The position numbers were made by a program, and so were the translations under genes. From Desulfobulbaceae bacterium (GTDB lineage: Bacteria > Desulfobacterota > Desulfobulbia > Desulfobulbales > SURF-16), in contig JAGXFQ010000005.1 in the NCBI GenBank assembly GCA_024637145.1, forward strand, positions 1 to 64,000: a stretch of DNA of 64,000 nucleotides. Direction: 5' to 3'. Under the pieces are notes generated by a model. The model was not told where the DNA came from. It did not search any database and saw only the letters and a list, made by a program, of their open reading frames with translations. This document shows positions 54,422 to 62,908 of this stretch, piece after piece (the stretch's first letter is position 1; each line of letters begins with the position of its first letter).

Positions 54422-55396
54422 TCACACCAGGAGGCGGAACTCACCTTTGCCCAGCAGGTCGTGGAGGTGGAGGAGGCCGCACAGCTCCCCGGCGGCAGTG
54501 GTCACCGGCAGGGCCGTGACCTCGTAGCGCTGCATAATGCTGAGGGCATCGGCGGTGAGCAGATCTTCAGCAATGGTCTTGGGGCCAGGGGTCATGACCT
54601 GGCTGGCAATAAGCTGGCCCAGGCCGGCCATGTTGCGGCTAATCTGCCGGCGGATGTCGCCATCGGTAATAATGCCGAGCAGGCCTTTGTCCTCAATAAC
54701 CAGTACTGCCCCGATGTTCTTTTCGTTAAGGATGGCCACGGCATCTGCAAAGCTTGTCTGGGGAGTGACAATGGGCAGGGCAGCCCCGGTCATCATCACC
54801 TCGGAAACCTTAACCTTTAACCGTTCACCCAGGCTGCCGCCGGGATGGTTTCTGCGGAAATCACAGGCGGCAAAATGCTTGCGGTCAATGAGCACCACGG
54901 CCAGGGCATCACCAATGGCCAGGGCCGCCGTGGTACTGGCGGTGGGGGCCAGGCCCAGGGGGCACGCCTCTCTGGGCACGGCGGCACGCAGGGTGGCATC
55001 AGCAAAGCCGGCCAGAGTGGAGGCGTGGCTGCTGGTGAGAGCGATGATCTTGACTCCCCTTTTCTTCAGGGTGGGCATCAGGAGGTTGAGCTCTGAGGTC
55101 TCGCCGCTATAGGAGATGGCCAGCACCACATCGGTTGGGTAGACAATACCGAGATCACCATGCATGGCCTCCACCGGATGCAGAAAGAGTGCAGGGGTGC
55201 CGGTGGAATTGAGGGTGGCGGCAATCTTGAGGCCGATGATCCCTGATTTGCCGATACCGGTGATGATGACGCGGCTGGGGCAGGCCAGAATCAGCTCGAT
55301 GGCCTTGTCGAAATCGGCATCAAGCTGATCAATAACGGCAGTGATGCCTTCTGCTTCGATCTGTAGAACCTCTTTGGCGCGGTTAAGTGAAGACAT
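54422..55396 (-). CDS. kdsD: Arabinose-5-phosphate isomerase KdsD
   Basis: 324 residues: SIS isomerase domain (about 30-190; GIGKSGIIGLKIAATLNSTG and SYSGETSEL) and two CBS domains (about 205-320). Converts ribulose-5-P to arabinose-5-P, the first step of Kdo synthesis for LPS. No clear SD; a CTCTAACT tandem repeat lies just upstream in the leader. Confidence 0.94.
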   Translation of the reverse strand: MSSLNRAKEVLQIEAEGITAVIDQLDADFDKAIELILACPSRVIITGIGKSGIIGLKIAATLNSTGTPALFLHPVEAMHGDLGIVYPTDVVLAISYSGETSELNLLMPTLKKRGVKIIALTSSHASTLAGFADATLRAAVPREACPLGLAPTASTTAALAIGDALAVVLIDRKHFAACDFRRNHPGGSLGERLKVKVSEVMMTGAALPIVTPQTSFADAVAILNEKNIGAVLVIEDKGLLGIITDGDIRRQISRNMAGLGQLIASQVMTPGPKTIAEDLLTADALSIMQRYEVTALPVTTAAGELCGLLHLHDLLGKGEFRLLV

Positions 55397-55411
55397 TTTT
55401 TTAGGCTATGA

Positions 55412-55447
55412 AGTTAGAGGAGTTAGAGAAGTTAGAGAAGTTAGAGG
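55412..55447 (+). repeat. 9-bp tandem repeat
   Basis: Four units of AGTTAGAG(G/A), 55412-55420, 55421-55429, 55430-55438 and 55439-55447, in the kdsD leader. Copy number may vary. Confidence 0.8.
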
Positions 55448-55518
55448 AGGCAAGGAAGAGGTGTCATTCTATACTTCTTTATCTCCTCTTCATTCTTTAC
55501 ATTCCTGATGCAGTAGCA

Positions 55519-56937
55519 TCAGCCGCATCCACATCCCAGGGTATTTTTGTGGAAGCTCAAGTCCGGCTCCACTGGATACGTGCCGTTGAAGCAGGCCAGG
55601 CAGAAGGTCTCTTTGGGCATGCCCGAGGCCTCCACCAGCCCTTCCAGGCTCAGGTAATAGAGGGAGTCAAGGTCCAGGTATTGGCGGATCTCTTCCACGG
55701 ACTTCTGGGCGGCAATGAGCTGGCCACAATCAGGAAAGTCGATGCCGTAATAGCAGGGATTGCGGGTGGGCGGACAGCTGATCAGCATGTGCACCTCCTT
55801 GGCCCCGGCCTTGCGTATTGATTTTACCCGGCTTCGGCCTGTGGTGCCGCGGATAATGGAATCCTCAATAATAATGACGCGCTTGCCCTCCAGGAAGGAA
55901 CGCACCGGGTTGAGCTTCACCCGCACGGAAAAGTCACGCATGGACTGGGAAGGCTGGATAAAGGTGCGGCCCACGTAATGGTTGCGGATGACGCCAAACT
56001 CCAAAGGAATGCCCGAGGCATGGGAGTAGCCGATAGCCGCATAGTTGCCGGAGTCGGGAAAGGGCATGACGAAATCGGCATCGATTTTACATTCCCGGGC
56101 CAGGATTTCACCGGTGCGTTTGCGGTAATTGTAGACGTTAATGCCGAAGATGTCACTGTCGGGTCTGGCGAAATAGACCTGCTCAAAGATGCAGAAGCTT
56201 GTTTTCTGTTTGCCCTGCGGGAAAAAGGATTCAATCCCCTCCTCGCTGATGATCAGGGCCTCGCCCGGTTCAATATCACGGACATAGTCCGCCTCAATAA
56301 GATCAAGGGCGCAGGTCTCGGAGGCCAGCACATGGCCGCCGTTGGGCAGTTTGCCCAGGCATAAGGGGCGGAAACCCTGGGGATCGCGCATGGCCACCAT
56401 CTGGGTGCGGGTCATGAGCACAATGGAATAGGCCCCCTTGATCTGGCAGGCCACCTCATGGACGGCCTCTTTCAGACTCTTGCTGCAGCACTCCTTGGCC
56501 AGCAGGTGGACCACCGCCTCACTGTCCATGGTGGACTGGAAAATGGAGCCTTTTTCCTCAAGGCTGTCTCTGAGGGCGCGGATATTGACCAGGTTGCCGT
56601 TATGGGCCACGGAATAGGTCTCGCCGCGATGATTGGCGGTAAAGGGCTGGGCATTAACCAGGTTTGAGGCGCCGGTGGTGGAATAGCGCACATGGCCGAT
56701 GGCCAGGTGACCTTGGAGATGCTCAAAATCCTGTTCCTTGAAAACCTCGGAAACCAGGCCCATGGCCTTGTGTTCATAGACCTTTGTGCCGTCTGAGGAG
56801 GTGATGCCGGCACTTTCCTGACCCCGGTGCTGCAGGGCGTAGAGGCCGAAATAGGTGAGTTTGGCAGAATCCTGGTGGTTAAATATGCCGCAGATTCCGC
56901 ATTCTTCCTTGGGGCGTGTAGAGGCTTGTCTCGCCAT
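55519..56937 (-). CDS. purF: Amidophosphoribosyltransferase PurF
   Basis: 472 residues. First committed step of purine synthesis: PRPP plus Gln to phosphoribosylamine. The propeptide is 12 residues and C13 (ECGICG) is the Ntn nucleophile. The PRPP site VIIIEDSIIRGTT is present. Extra Cys (SFCIFE, NPCYYG, CLACFNG) and the GCGCG tail point to the Fe-S-containing Bacillus-type enzyme. AAGGATAAC SD precedes the ATG. Confidence 0.95.
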   Translation of the reverse strand: MARQASTRPKEECGICGIFNHQDSAKLTYFGLYALQHRGQESAGITSSDGTKVYEHKAMGLVSEVFKEQDFEHLQGHLAIGHVRYSTTGASNLVNAQPFTANHRGETYSVAHNGNLVNIRALRDSLEEKGSIFQSTMDSEAVVHLLAKECCSKSLKEAVHEVACQIKGAYSIVLMTRTQMVAMRDPQGFRPLCLGKLPNGGHVLASETCALDLIEADYVRDIEPGEALIISEEGIESFFPQGKQKTSFCIFEQVYFARPDSDIFGINVYNYRKRTGEILARECKIDADFVMPFPDSGNYAAIGYSHASGIPLEFGVIRNHYVGRTFIQPSQSMRDFSVRVKLNPVRSFLEGKRVIIIEDSIIRGTTGRSRVKSIRKAGAKEVHMLISCPPTRNPCYYGIDFPDCGQLIAAQKSVEEIRQYLDLDSLYYLSLEGLVEASGMPKETFCLACFNGTYPVEPDLSFHKNTLGCGCG

Positions 56938-57126
56938 GCCGTTATCCTTTGCTGTGGTGAAAAATAATGGGTCGGGTCAGGCATGCCGTCTCCCTGATCG
57001 AGAGGCCGGAAACCATAAAAAAAGCCAATGCCTTTCCCATAAAAAAAAGGTCATAATGTACCCCCTTTGATTTGGGGACGCAAAAGATATTTAAGTTTTT
57101 TTTTAAGCAGCTGCAATAGCTGGGGA

Positions 57127-58683
57127 TTATTCTTTTTTTGTTTTGGCCCGCTCTGGCTCGGCGCCGCAGCGCCGCTGGCTGTGGTCCAGACCGGCGTAGA
57201 AATGGACCCATGAGGAGCCGTCGGTGAGGCTCCAGTCCCGGGGCGGGATATAGCCCTGGCCGGGATGACCGTTCTTTTTAGCACTTTTTAGACGCTCATA
57301 GGCCAGGACGTAATGGCACCGCTTCTGGCCGGGGTAGACCTCGCACCAGCCGTCCACACTGCCCCCGCAGGGGCCGTTCAGCAGGTATTTGGCACAGCCG
57401 GACTGGGGGCATCTGTAGCCATATTCGGCCAGGGTGCAGTCGCCGCAGTTCTGGCAGGCGAAGAGGATGAATTTAGAGAAGTGCTCCAGCCAGAAAAGGG
57501 GGCGGCGCAGGATGGTTTTGTTCAGGGCCAGGCACCACTTCTGGGCCGGCCTGTAGAGGCGGCCCTCAGGGACAAAGGCCAGCTGGTGCATGAAGTTGCT
57601 GAAATGAAAGAGCAGGGATTGCCTTTTGGGGGCGGCCAGAGGGGTTTTTTCCTTCCGGTTCAGGCCGGTGGACAGCTCTTGCTGATAATAATAAAAACCA
57701 GGGGCAGGGCCTGGCTGAAAGTCGCCCAGCAAATCAGACCACTGATGCTCTCTTGCCGCAGCCTGGCTGAGGACAAAGTCAATATCAGCCATCTCCAGGC
57801 CGGGCCCACCGATATGGGCGCCCTTATAGCCCAGGCCCCGTAGAACAGCAAGCTGGCTTGCCGCCCGTTCCAGGCGGGCCTTTTTGCCTTTGTCCCCTGA
57901 CCGGGATTCCCTTTCCATTTCCTGGAAAATATGGTCCGGGATCATGCAGCCTGGAATGGCCCGGTTGTGCATGAGGCGGGCCACATGGATGTTGGGGATA
58001 AAGAGATTGCCAAGGAGGGGAAAATCAAGACCATGCTCCTCCACATAGAACAGGGCCTCCTGATATTTGCGGGCGTCAAAGCCCAGCTGGGTGATGCCGT
58101 AATGGGCCCCCGCCCCGATCTTGCGCTGGAGCTTGTAATACTGCATCTTCAGCTCCGCCTCTGAATACTTGAACGGTGAAATGGCCACCCCTATACAAAA
58201 GGAAGTGGGGGGCAGATCGTGGCTGGTTTTACCGTTATTGAGATGGGTGAGGAGGTCGATGAGGTGCACGGTGTCCAGGTCAAAGACCGGTTTGGGATGA
58301 CCGCAATAGCCTTTCTGGGGATAGTCGCCGGCGATGACCAGCAGATTGTGGAGGCCAATGCGGTCCCAGCCGTAGAGCAGGCTTTCCATCATGTTGCGGT
58401 TTTTATCCTTGCAGGAAAAATGGCTGATGACATCCATGCCCATCTCCAGGATCTCCTTGCCGATGACATCCGGGGCCAGGGTGGCGTGACCGCCGGCATT
58501 ATCGGTGAGGGAGACCGCGCAGATGCGGCCATCAGCAGCCATGCTCCGGGCCAGCTCCAGGGCCTTGGTATGGAGCTTGGAACGGCCGCCCCGGCCCGGC
58601 ACCAGTTCAAAAGAGAGGGTGAACTCCTGGGGGTCATAGAGGGATTTTTGAAAGGGTCCCTGTGTTATTGCTGGCGCGGACAT
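57127..58683 (-). CDS. MetF-MetV fusion methylenetetrahydrofolate reductase
   Basis: 518 residues. The N-terminal part (about 20-310) is the MetF flavoprotein barrel (FELVPGRGG, LTDNAGGHAT, VIAGDYPQKG). The C-terminal part (about 390-490) is a MetV-like Cys domain (CQNCGDCTLAEYGYRCPQSGC and NGPCGGSVDG). It makes 5-methyl-THF in the Wood-Ljungdahl or folate pathway. SD weak (GAGAAC). A second, separate MetV is encoded at 52459-53127. Confidence 0.9.
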   Translation of the reverse strand: MSAPAITQGPFQKSLYDPQEFTLSFELVPGRGGRSKLHTKALELARSMAADGRICAVSLTDNAGGHATLAPDVIGKEILEMGMDVISHFSCKDKNRNMMESLLYGWDRIGLHNLLVIAGDYPQKGYCGHPKPVFDLDTVHLIDLLTHLNNGKTSHDLPPTSFCIGVAISPFKYSEAELKMQYYKLQRKIGAGAHYGITQLGFDARKYQEALFYVEEHGLDFPLLGNLFIPNIHVARLMHNRAIPGCMIPDHIFQEMERESRSGDKGKKARLERAASQLAVLRGLGYKGAHIGGPGLEMADIDFVLSQAAAREHQWSDLLGDFQPGPAPGFYYYQQELSTGLNRKEKTPLAAPKRQSLLFHFSNFMHQLAFVPEGRLYRPAQKWCLALNKTILRRPLFWLEHFSKFILFACQNCGDCTLAEYGYRCPQSGCAKYLLNGPCGGSVDGWCEVYPGQKRCHYVLAYERLKSAKKNGHPGQGYIPPRDWSLTDGSSWVHFYAGLDHSQRRCGAEPERAKTKKE

Positions 58684-59018
58684 AGGGTTCTCGGGTTACC
58701 AGCCTCTTTTTTGGGCCTGAACAAGCAGGCGGCTGGGAGTTTATTGATATGATATGAATAAATGTACTTTTTAAGCACAGCGAATAGTTGAGGGGCTGTC
58801 GGGCCACGACCCACCCGTGACCATGATACCCCAGGGCCCGGAGATAAAAAAGGGGTCGCCGTAATTTCCCGCCGCAAATCGCTGCCAAAGAAAAAAAAGT
58901 TCCAGGGCTGTGGCCCCCTTCATGGTAAAAAAGGAGAAACGCCTTCTGAGCGGTCTGGGTTCCCCGCCAGGTCCTGGTCGGCAGAAACGGTTTAGTTTAT
59001 CGAGAAAAAGGAGAGGAT
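58684..59018. other. Divergent intergenic region
   Basis: About 335 bp; AT-rich at about 58740-58775. Nothing recognisable as gene, repeat or riboswitch. Confidence 0.55.
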
Positions 59019-59693
59019 ATGCGTGAGCAGCATCGGCCTGGGTGGCAGGAGGTTTCCCGGGTTTTTGATGAGCGGGCCCAGGAGTATGACAGCTGGTTCG
59101 ACGACAGCCTCCTTTTTGCCATTGAACTTGCCGCCTTGCAGGAGCTGGCCACCCCCCTGGCCGAACCGCGGCTGGAAGTGGGGGTGGGACCGGGCCGTTT
59201 TGCCGACGAACTCGGGGTGGCGGTGGGTATTGATCCGGCCCGGCAGCCCCTGCTTCTAGCCGCCCAGCGGATTGCCGGGGTCTGTCAGGGGGTGGGGGAG
59301 GAGCTCCCTCTGCGGCCGGCCGGGACGGGCACGATTTTCATCATTTTCACCCTCTGTTTCACCCGGCAGCCGGCCCGGGTGGTGGCCCAGGCCGCGCAGG
59401 CCCTGCGGCCGGGAGGACATCTGGTGTTGGGTGTGGTCCCTGGCAGTGGCCCTTGGGGAGCGGCCCTGCTGGCCAAAAAAAAGGCCGGCCATCCCTTCTA
59501 TCAATATGCCTCTTTTTATGAGCTAAAGGAGGTGGAGGCCTGGCTGCTGGCCGCCGGACTGCAGGTGGTGGAAGAGCGCTCCACCCTCTACCAGAGTCCA
59601 GAGGCCCTGGTGGGCTTTGAATCTTCCCGGCCCGGCCGGCAGCGAGATGCCGGCTTTGTGGTTCTGGTGGCCCGTAAAGGCCAGTCCGGGTAG
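59019..59693 (+). CDS. Class I SAM-dependent methyltransferase
   Basis: 224 residues. SAM-binding motif I is EVGVGPGRFA (about 53-62), then a GIDPA acidic loop, and a motif with LRPGGHLVLG (about 128-137). Substrate unknown. SD AAAAAGGAG precedes the ATG. Stands alone. Confidence 0.88.
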   Translation: MREQHRPGWQEVSRVFDERAQEYDSWFDDSLLFAIELAALQELATPLAEPRLEVGVGPGRFADELGVAVGIDPARQPLLLAAQRIAGVCQGVGEELPLRPAGTGTIFIIFTLCFTRQPARVVAQAAQALRPGGHLVLGVVPGSGPWGAALLAKKKAGHPFYQYASFYELKEVEAWLLAAGLQVVEERSTLYQSPEALVGFESSRPGRQRDAGFVVLVARKGQSG

Positions 59694-59739
59694 CCTGGGG
59701 CCAAGGGTCTGCCGGCCGCCAGGGAGCGGTCCGGGCTGA

Positions 59740-59973
59740 TCAGTGCCGGCGGTGGAGCCGGCGCAGGCGCTCCTGTATCTGGTCGCTGCTGAAAAGGGCA
59801 GTGGCGCCAATGACCAGGGCAGAGGTGATGAGCAGGGGGAGCCAGAGGGGGGAGGAATGATACTGCAGGGGCGGCAGATTGGGAGGCAGATCCCGGGAGC
59901 AGTAGCGGCAGACAATGGCGTTGGCGTAGATGCTTTCCTGGCAGTAAGGGCAGGTTTGTGTTTTTCTATCCAT
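59740..59973 (-). CDS. Small zinc-ribbon membrane protein
   Basis: 77 residues. Zinc ribbon C-P-Y-C...C-R-Y-C (about 7-10 and 22-25), a Pro-rich linker, a single transmembrane helix (about 43-62) and a basic tail. Function unknown. ATG 59973 has no strong SD; an in-frame TTG lies six codons upstream. Convergent with the methyltransferase. Confidence 0.7.
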   Translation of the reverse strand: MDRKTQTCPYCQESIYANAIVCRYCSRDLPPNLPPLQYHSSPLWLPLLITSALVIGATALFSSDQIQERLRRLHRRH

Positions 59974-60101
59974 GGGAGTAGTAAGAGGCAAAGGTGGGAG
60001 AGCGGCAAAAGGATTTTTTGAAGAACCCTTTTTGTGGATAATTATAATAAATTATAGGTCCCTTGCCCAGGTGTCAAGCGCATCTGGTGAGGCCTCTGAT
60101 A

Positions 60102-60788
60102 ATGGCGATGATTTTTAAACTTTCTGAAGAACTTCTCTTTCCCCCGCCGGTTCTGGCCAGGGATGACGGCCTGTTGGCCGTGGGCGGCGATCTCTCTGTG
60201 GAGCGACTGCTGCTGGCCTATTCCCTGGGGATCTTTCCCTGGTATTCGGCCGGGGATCCGCTGCTCTGGTGGGCACCCGATCCCCGGCTGGTTCTTGTCC
60301 CGGCCGGCTTCCATTGCTCCCGGCGCCTGGCCCGGACCCGGCGCCAGGGGAAATTCAGGGTCACCTTTGACCAGGACTTTGCCGGGGTGGTCAAGGGCTG
60401 CGCTGCCCCCCGCTCTGATCAGGAAGGTACCTGGATTGTGCCGGAGATGGCGGCGGCCTACAGCCGCCTTCATGCCGAGGGGTGGGCCCATTCCGTGGAA
60501 TGCTGGCAGGGGGAGAAGCTGGTAGGGGGGCTCTATGGCGTCTCCCTGGGCGGCTTTTTCTTTGGCGAATCGATGTTCAGTACGGTGGCAGATAGTTCCA
60601 AGGTGGCCCTGGCCGCCCTTGTTGCCCTGCTTACGGCCTGGGACTTTGATCTCATCGATTGTCAGATGAAGACCCCCCATCTGGTGCGTCTCGGCGCCGT
60701 TGAGATAAACGGTCTCGATTTTTCTCAGCGTCTGCAGGCCAGCCTGCAGAAAAAAAACCGGCGCGGCAGCTGGAGCGGAGCTCATTGA
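60102..60788 (+). CDS. aat: Leucyl/phenylalanyl-tRNA-protein transferase
   Basis: 228 residues. Attaches Leu/Phe to the N-terminus of Arg/Lys proteins to mark them for ClpAP. Conserved FPP, LAVGGDLSVERLLLAY, GIFPWY and WWAPDPR (about 40-70) and ESMFS are present. ATG 60102 follows GGTGAGG; ATG 60108 is the alternative. Length is normal. Confidence 0.94.
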   Translation: MAMIFKLSEELLFPPPVLARDDGLLAVGGDLSVERLLLAYSLGIFPWYSAGDPLLWWAPDPRLVLVPAGFHCSRRLARTRRQGKFRVTFDQDFAGVVKGCAAPRSDQEGTWIVPEMAAAYSRLHAEGWAHSVECWQGEKLVGGLYGVSLGGFFFGESMFSTVADSSKVALAALVALLTAWDFDLIDCQMKTPHLVRLGAVEINGLDFSQRLQASLQKKNRRGSWSGAH

Positions 60789-60817
60789 GGGGCAGCACTT
60801 ATTGAGGGGCAGCGCTT
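60784..60817 (+). repeat. 17-bp tandem repeat at the aat stop codon
   Basis: ATTGAGGGGCAGCACTT (60784-60800) followed by ATTGAGGGGCAGCGCTT (60801-60817), one mismatch. The aat stop lies in the first copy. Confidence 0.8.
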
Positions 60818-60888
60818 ATCGGCTGGCTCAGCTGTCGGGCCCCCTCTTTTTTGTCTTGAAGGCAAGAACAGCTTTTTTCAGGCGAGCA

Positions 60889-61932
60889 TCAACCGGCCTG
60901 CCAGCCCAGGGAATGGCGGGTGGCGCCGCTTGACTCCACAACAAAACAGTTGCAGCCGGGCTGGCCGTTGATGAAATGCACCCCGGCGGCAGGCTGCATA
61001 ACCATGACGCTGGTGGCCAGGGCGTCTGCATCCATGACCGTGGGGGCCTGGACGGTAACACTGGCGGCAAGCGCTGGGGAGTAGCCGCTTCGGCTGTCAA
61101 TAATGTGGTGGAACAGCTTCTCATTATCGTAGTGCACCTCGTAATTGCCGGAGGTGGCAATGGCGCCGTTTCTCATGGTGATGACATCGGGGTACTCCCT
61201 CTTCTTGGCCGGATCCTGAATGGCAATGGTCCAGGGCTTGCCCTTGGCGGCTGAGCCGTTGGTGCGGATATCGCCGCCGGCATTGATCAGGTGGTTGCTG
61301 ATCCCGCTCCGGCTCAGGATTTCCGAGGCCCGATCAACGATATAGCCCTTGGCAATGCCGTCCAGGGTGATGCCCATGGCTGCCTTGCGGAAAGAGATAT
61401 TGCCGCTGTCAAAACGGAGGTGTTTGGTACCGACATGGTGGAGGGCGGCCTGGATCTGGGTTTCAGAGGGCGGTTGGCCGCCGGCAAAATTGTCTCTGTA
61501 GAGATCAATAAGGGGCTTCACCGTGATATCAAAGGCGCCGCCGGTCTGCTGGTGATAATAGAGGGAGCGGGCCACAAGCTCCAGCACTTCCTGGGGCGCC
61601 CTGTGCAGGGAACCACTCTTGTTGAGCCGGGAGACCGGAGAGTCGGCGTCAAAGCGGCTCAGCAGCCTGGTGAGCCGCTGGATCTCGGCAAAGGCCAGGC
61701 CAAAGGCCTGTTCGGCCTGGTTCCTTGAGGGATGGATGGCGGTCATGTTGACGTAGGTGGCCATGGCCAGCCTGGTTTGGGAAACCTTGTACTCTTTGCT
61801 GCCAAAAAGAACCGCTTCCGCCTGCCGGGCTGGCAGCAGGGTGGCTGAAGCAGCGCCCAGGCCCAGGAGGCCGGCGTTCTTCATGAAGGATCTTCTCTGC
61901 TGGTCACAGGAACATTTTACAGGACTTTTCAT
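60889..61932 (-). CDS. apbE: FAD:protein FMN transferase ApbE
   Basis: 347 residues. Twin-arginine-like or lipoprotein-like N-terminus (RRSFMKNAGLLGLGAASATL), so exported. ApbE signature regions are TLDGIAKGYIVD, NAGGDIRTNG, ATSGNYE and the C-terminal MDADALATSVMVM. Flavinylates Thr/Ser of RnfG and RnfD. Follows rnfB after 37 bp. Confidence 0.93.
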   Translation of the reverse strand: MKSPVKCSCDQQRRSFMKNAGLLGLGAASATLLPARQAEAVLFGSKEYKVSQTRLAMATYVNMTAIHPSRNQAEQAFGLAFAEIQRLTRLLSRFDADSPVSRLNKSGSLHRAPQEVLELVARSLYYHQQTGGAFDITVKPLIDLYRDNFAGGQPPSETQIQAALHHVGTKHLRFDSGNISFRKAAMGITLDGIAKGYIVDRASEILSRSGISNHLINAGGDIRTNGSAAKGKPWTIAIQDPAKKREYPDVITMRNGAIATSGNYEVHYDNEKLFHHIIDSRSGYSPALAASVTVQAPTVMDADALATSVMVMQPAAGVHFINGQPGCNCFVVESSGATRHSLGWQAG

Positions 61933-61969
61933 AGCTTCCTCTGTCTCACTCTCAAATGAAAATTTTCTT

Positions 61970-62842
61970 TTAGCTCGCCATCTTAAGGCCGGCAGCAGCG
62001 CGTTTCAGCACCTGGCGACCCTCATATTTTCTGAAGATGTGGCGGGGACATTTCTCCACACACACTTCCTGGCATTCCGGGCCGTATTCAAGGCATTTTG
62101 CCTGGTCGATCTGGATCAGGTCATTTTCGGAGCGCACCGCACCGGCCGGACATTTCTTCACACAGATCTGGCAGGAAATGCAGCCCACCGCGCAGACCTT
62201 TTTGACATTCTTGCCGAGTTCTTTGGTGGAGCAGGGGACATAGACCCTGGCCTTCAGGCTCTGGAGGACAATGACCTGTTTGGGACAGGTCTTGACGCAG
62301 GTGCCGCAGCTCACACATTTGTCGGCATTCACCACCGGAAAATTTTCCACCATGGTGATGGCATCAAAGGGGCAGGCCTGGGCGCATTCGCCGAGACCGA
62401 TACAGGCGTAGTTGCAGGCCGATGGGCCGCCAAAGCCTAAGTTGGCGGCGGTGCAGGAGGCAAAACCGATATACTCATGCTTGTGACTCACCCGGCCTTC
62501 CTGGCGGGCGCAGCGGACCAGGGCGACCATATCCTCCATCTCAGCCATCTTTTTACCGGTGAGCTCGGCCACCCGGGCCGCCACCTTTTCCTTGCCTGGA
62601 TAGCAGAGATTAGGCGGCACATCAGGGTCATTGACCACGGCAATGGCATAACCCTCGCAGCCAGGATAGCCGCAGCCCCCGCACTGGGCGCCGGCCAGGG
62701 ATTCGAGCACCTCTTCAATTAGGGGGTCGGTCTCCACTGCGAATTTGTGGGCCGCCAGGGCCAGGCCGATACCGAAAAAAAGGCCGATACAGGCGAGCAG
62801 GGCCACGCCGCCCAAGGCTAATTTTACTAATTCTGGATCCAT
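61970..62842 (-). CDS. rnfB: Rnf complex ferredoxin-type subunit RnfB
   Basis: 290 residues. N-terminal membrane helix (about 8-30), then the CGGCGYPGCEGYA four-Cys domain and multiple [4Fe-4S] motifs (CIGLGECAQACP, CVSCGTCVKTCP, CISCQICVKKCP and CQEVCVEKCP). Longer than E. coli RsxB (192), as in the cluster-rich RnfB of acetogens and deltaproteobacteria. Entry site for electrons from ferredoxin. Follows rnfA by 66 bp. Confidence 0.95.
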   Translation of the reverse strand: MDPELVKLALGGVALLACIGLFFGIGLALAAHKFAVETDPLIEEVLESLAGAQCGGCGYPGCEGYAIAVVNDPDVPPNLCYPGKEKVAARVAELTGKKMAEMEDMVALVRCARQEGRVSHKHEYIGFASCTAANLGFGGPSACNYACIGLGECAQACPFDAITMVENFPVVNADKCVSCGTCVKTCPKQVIVLQSLKARVYVPCSTKELGKNVKKVCAVGCISCQICVKKCPAGAVRSENDLIQIDQAKCLEYGPECQEVCVEKCPRHIFRKYEGRQVLKRAAAGLKMAS

Positions 62843-62908
62843 TTTTTCACCTATTCCGAACAGAAGCGGAATGCTTTTACTCCATTAAGAGACGATCGCG
62901 CCAAGGGG

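Noticed and set aside
57012-57055. A/T-rich stretch after purF considered as terminator
   Set aside because: Only about 4 bp of stem; not convincing.
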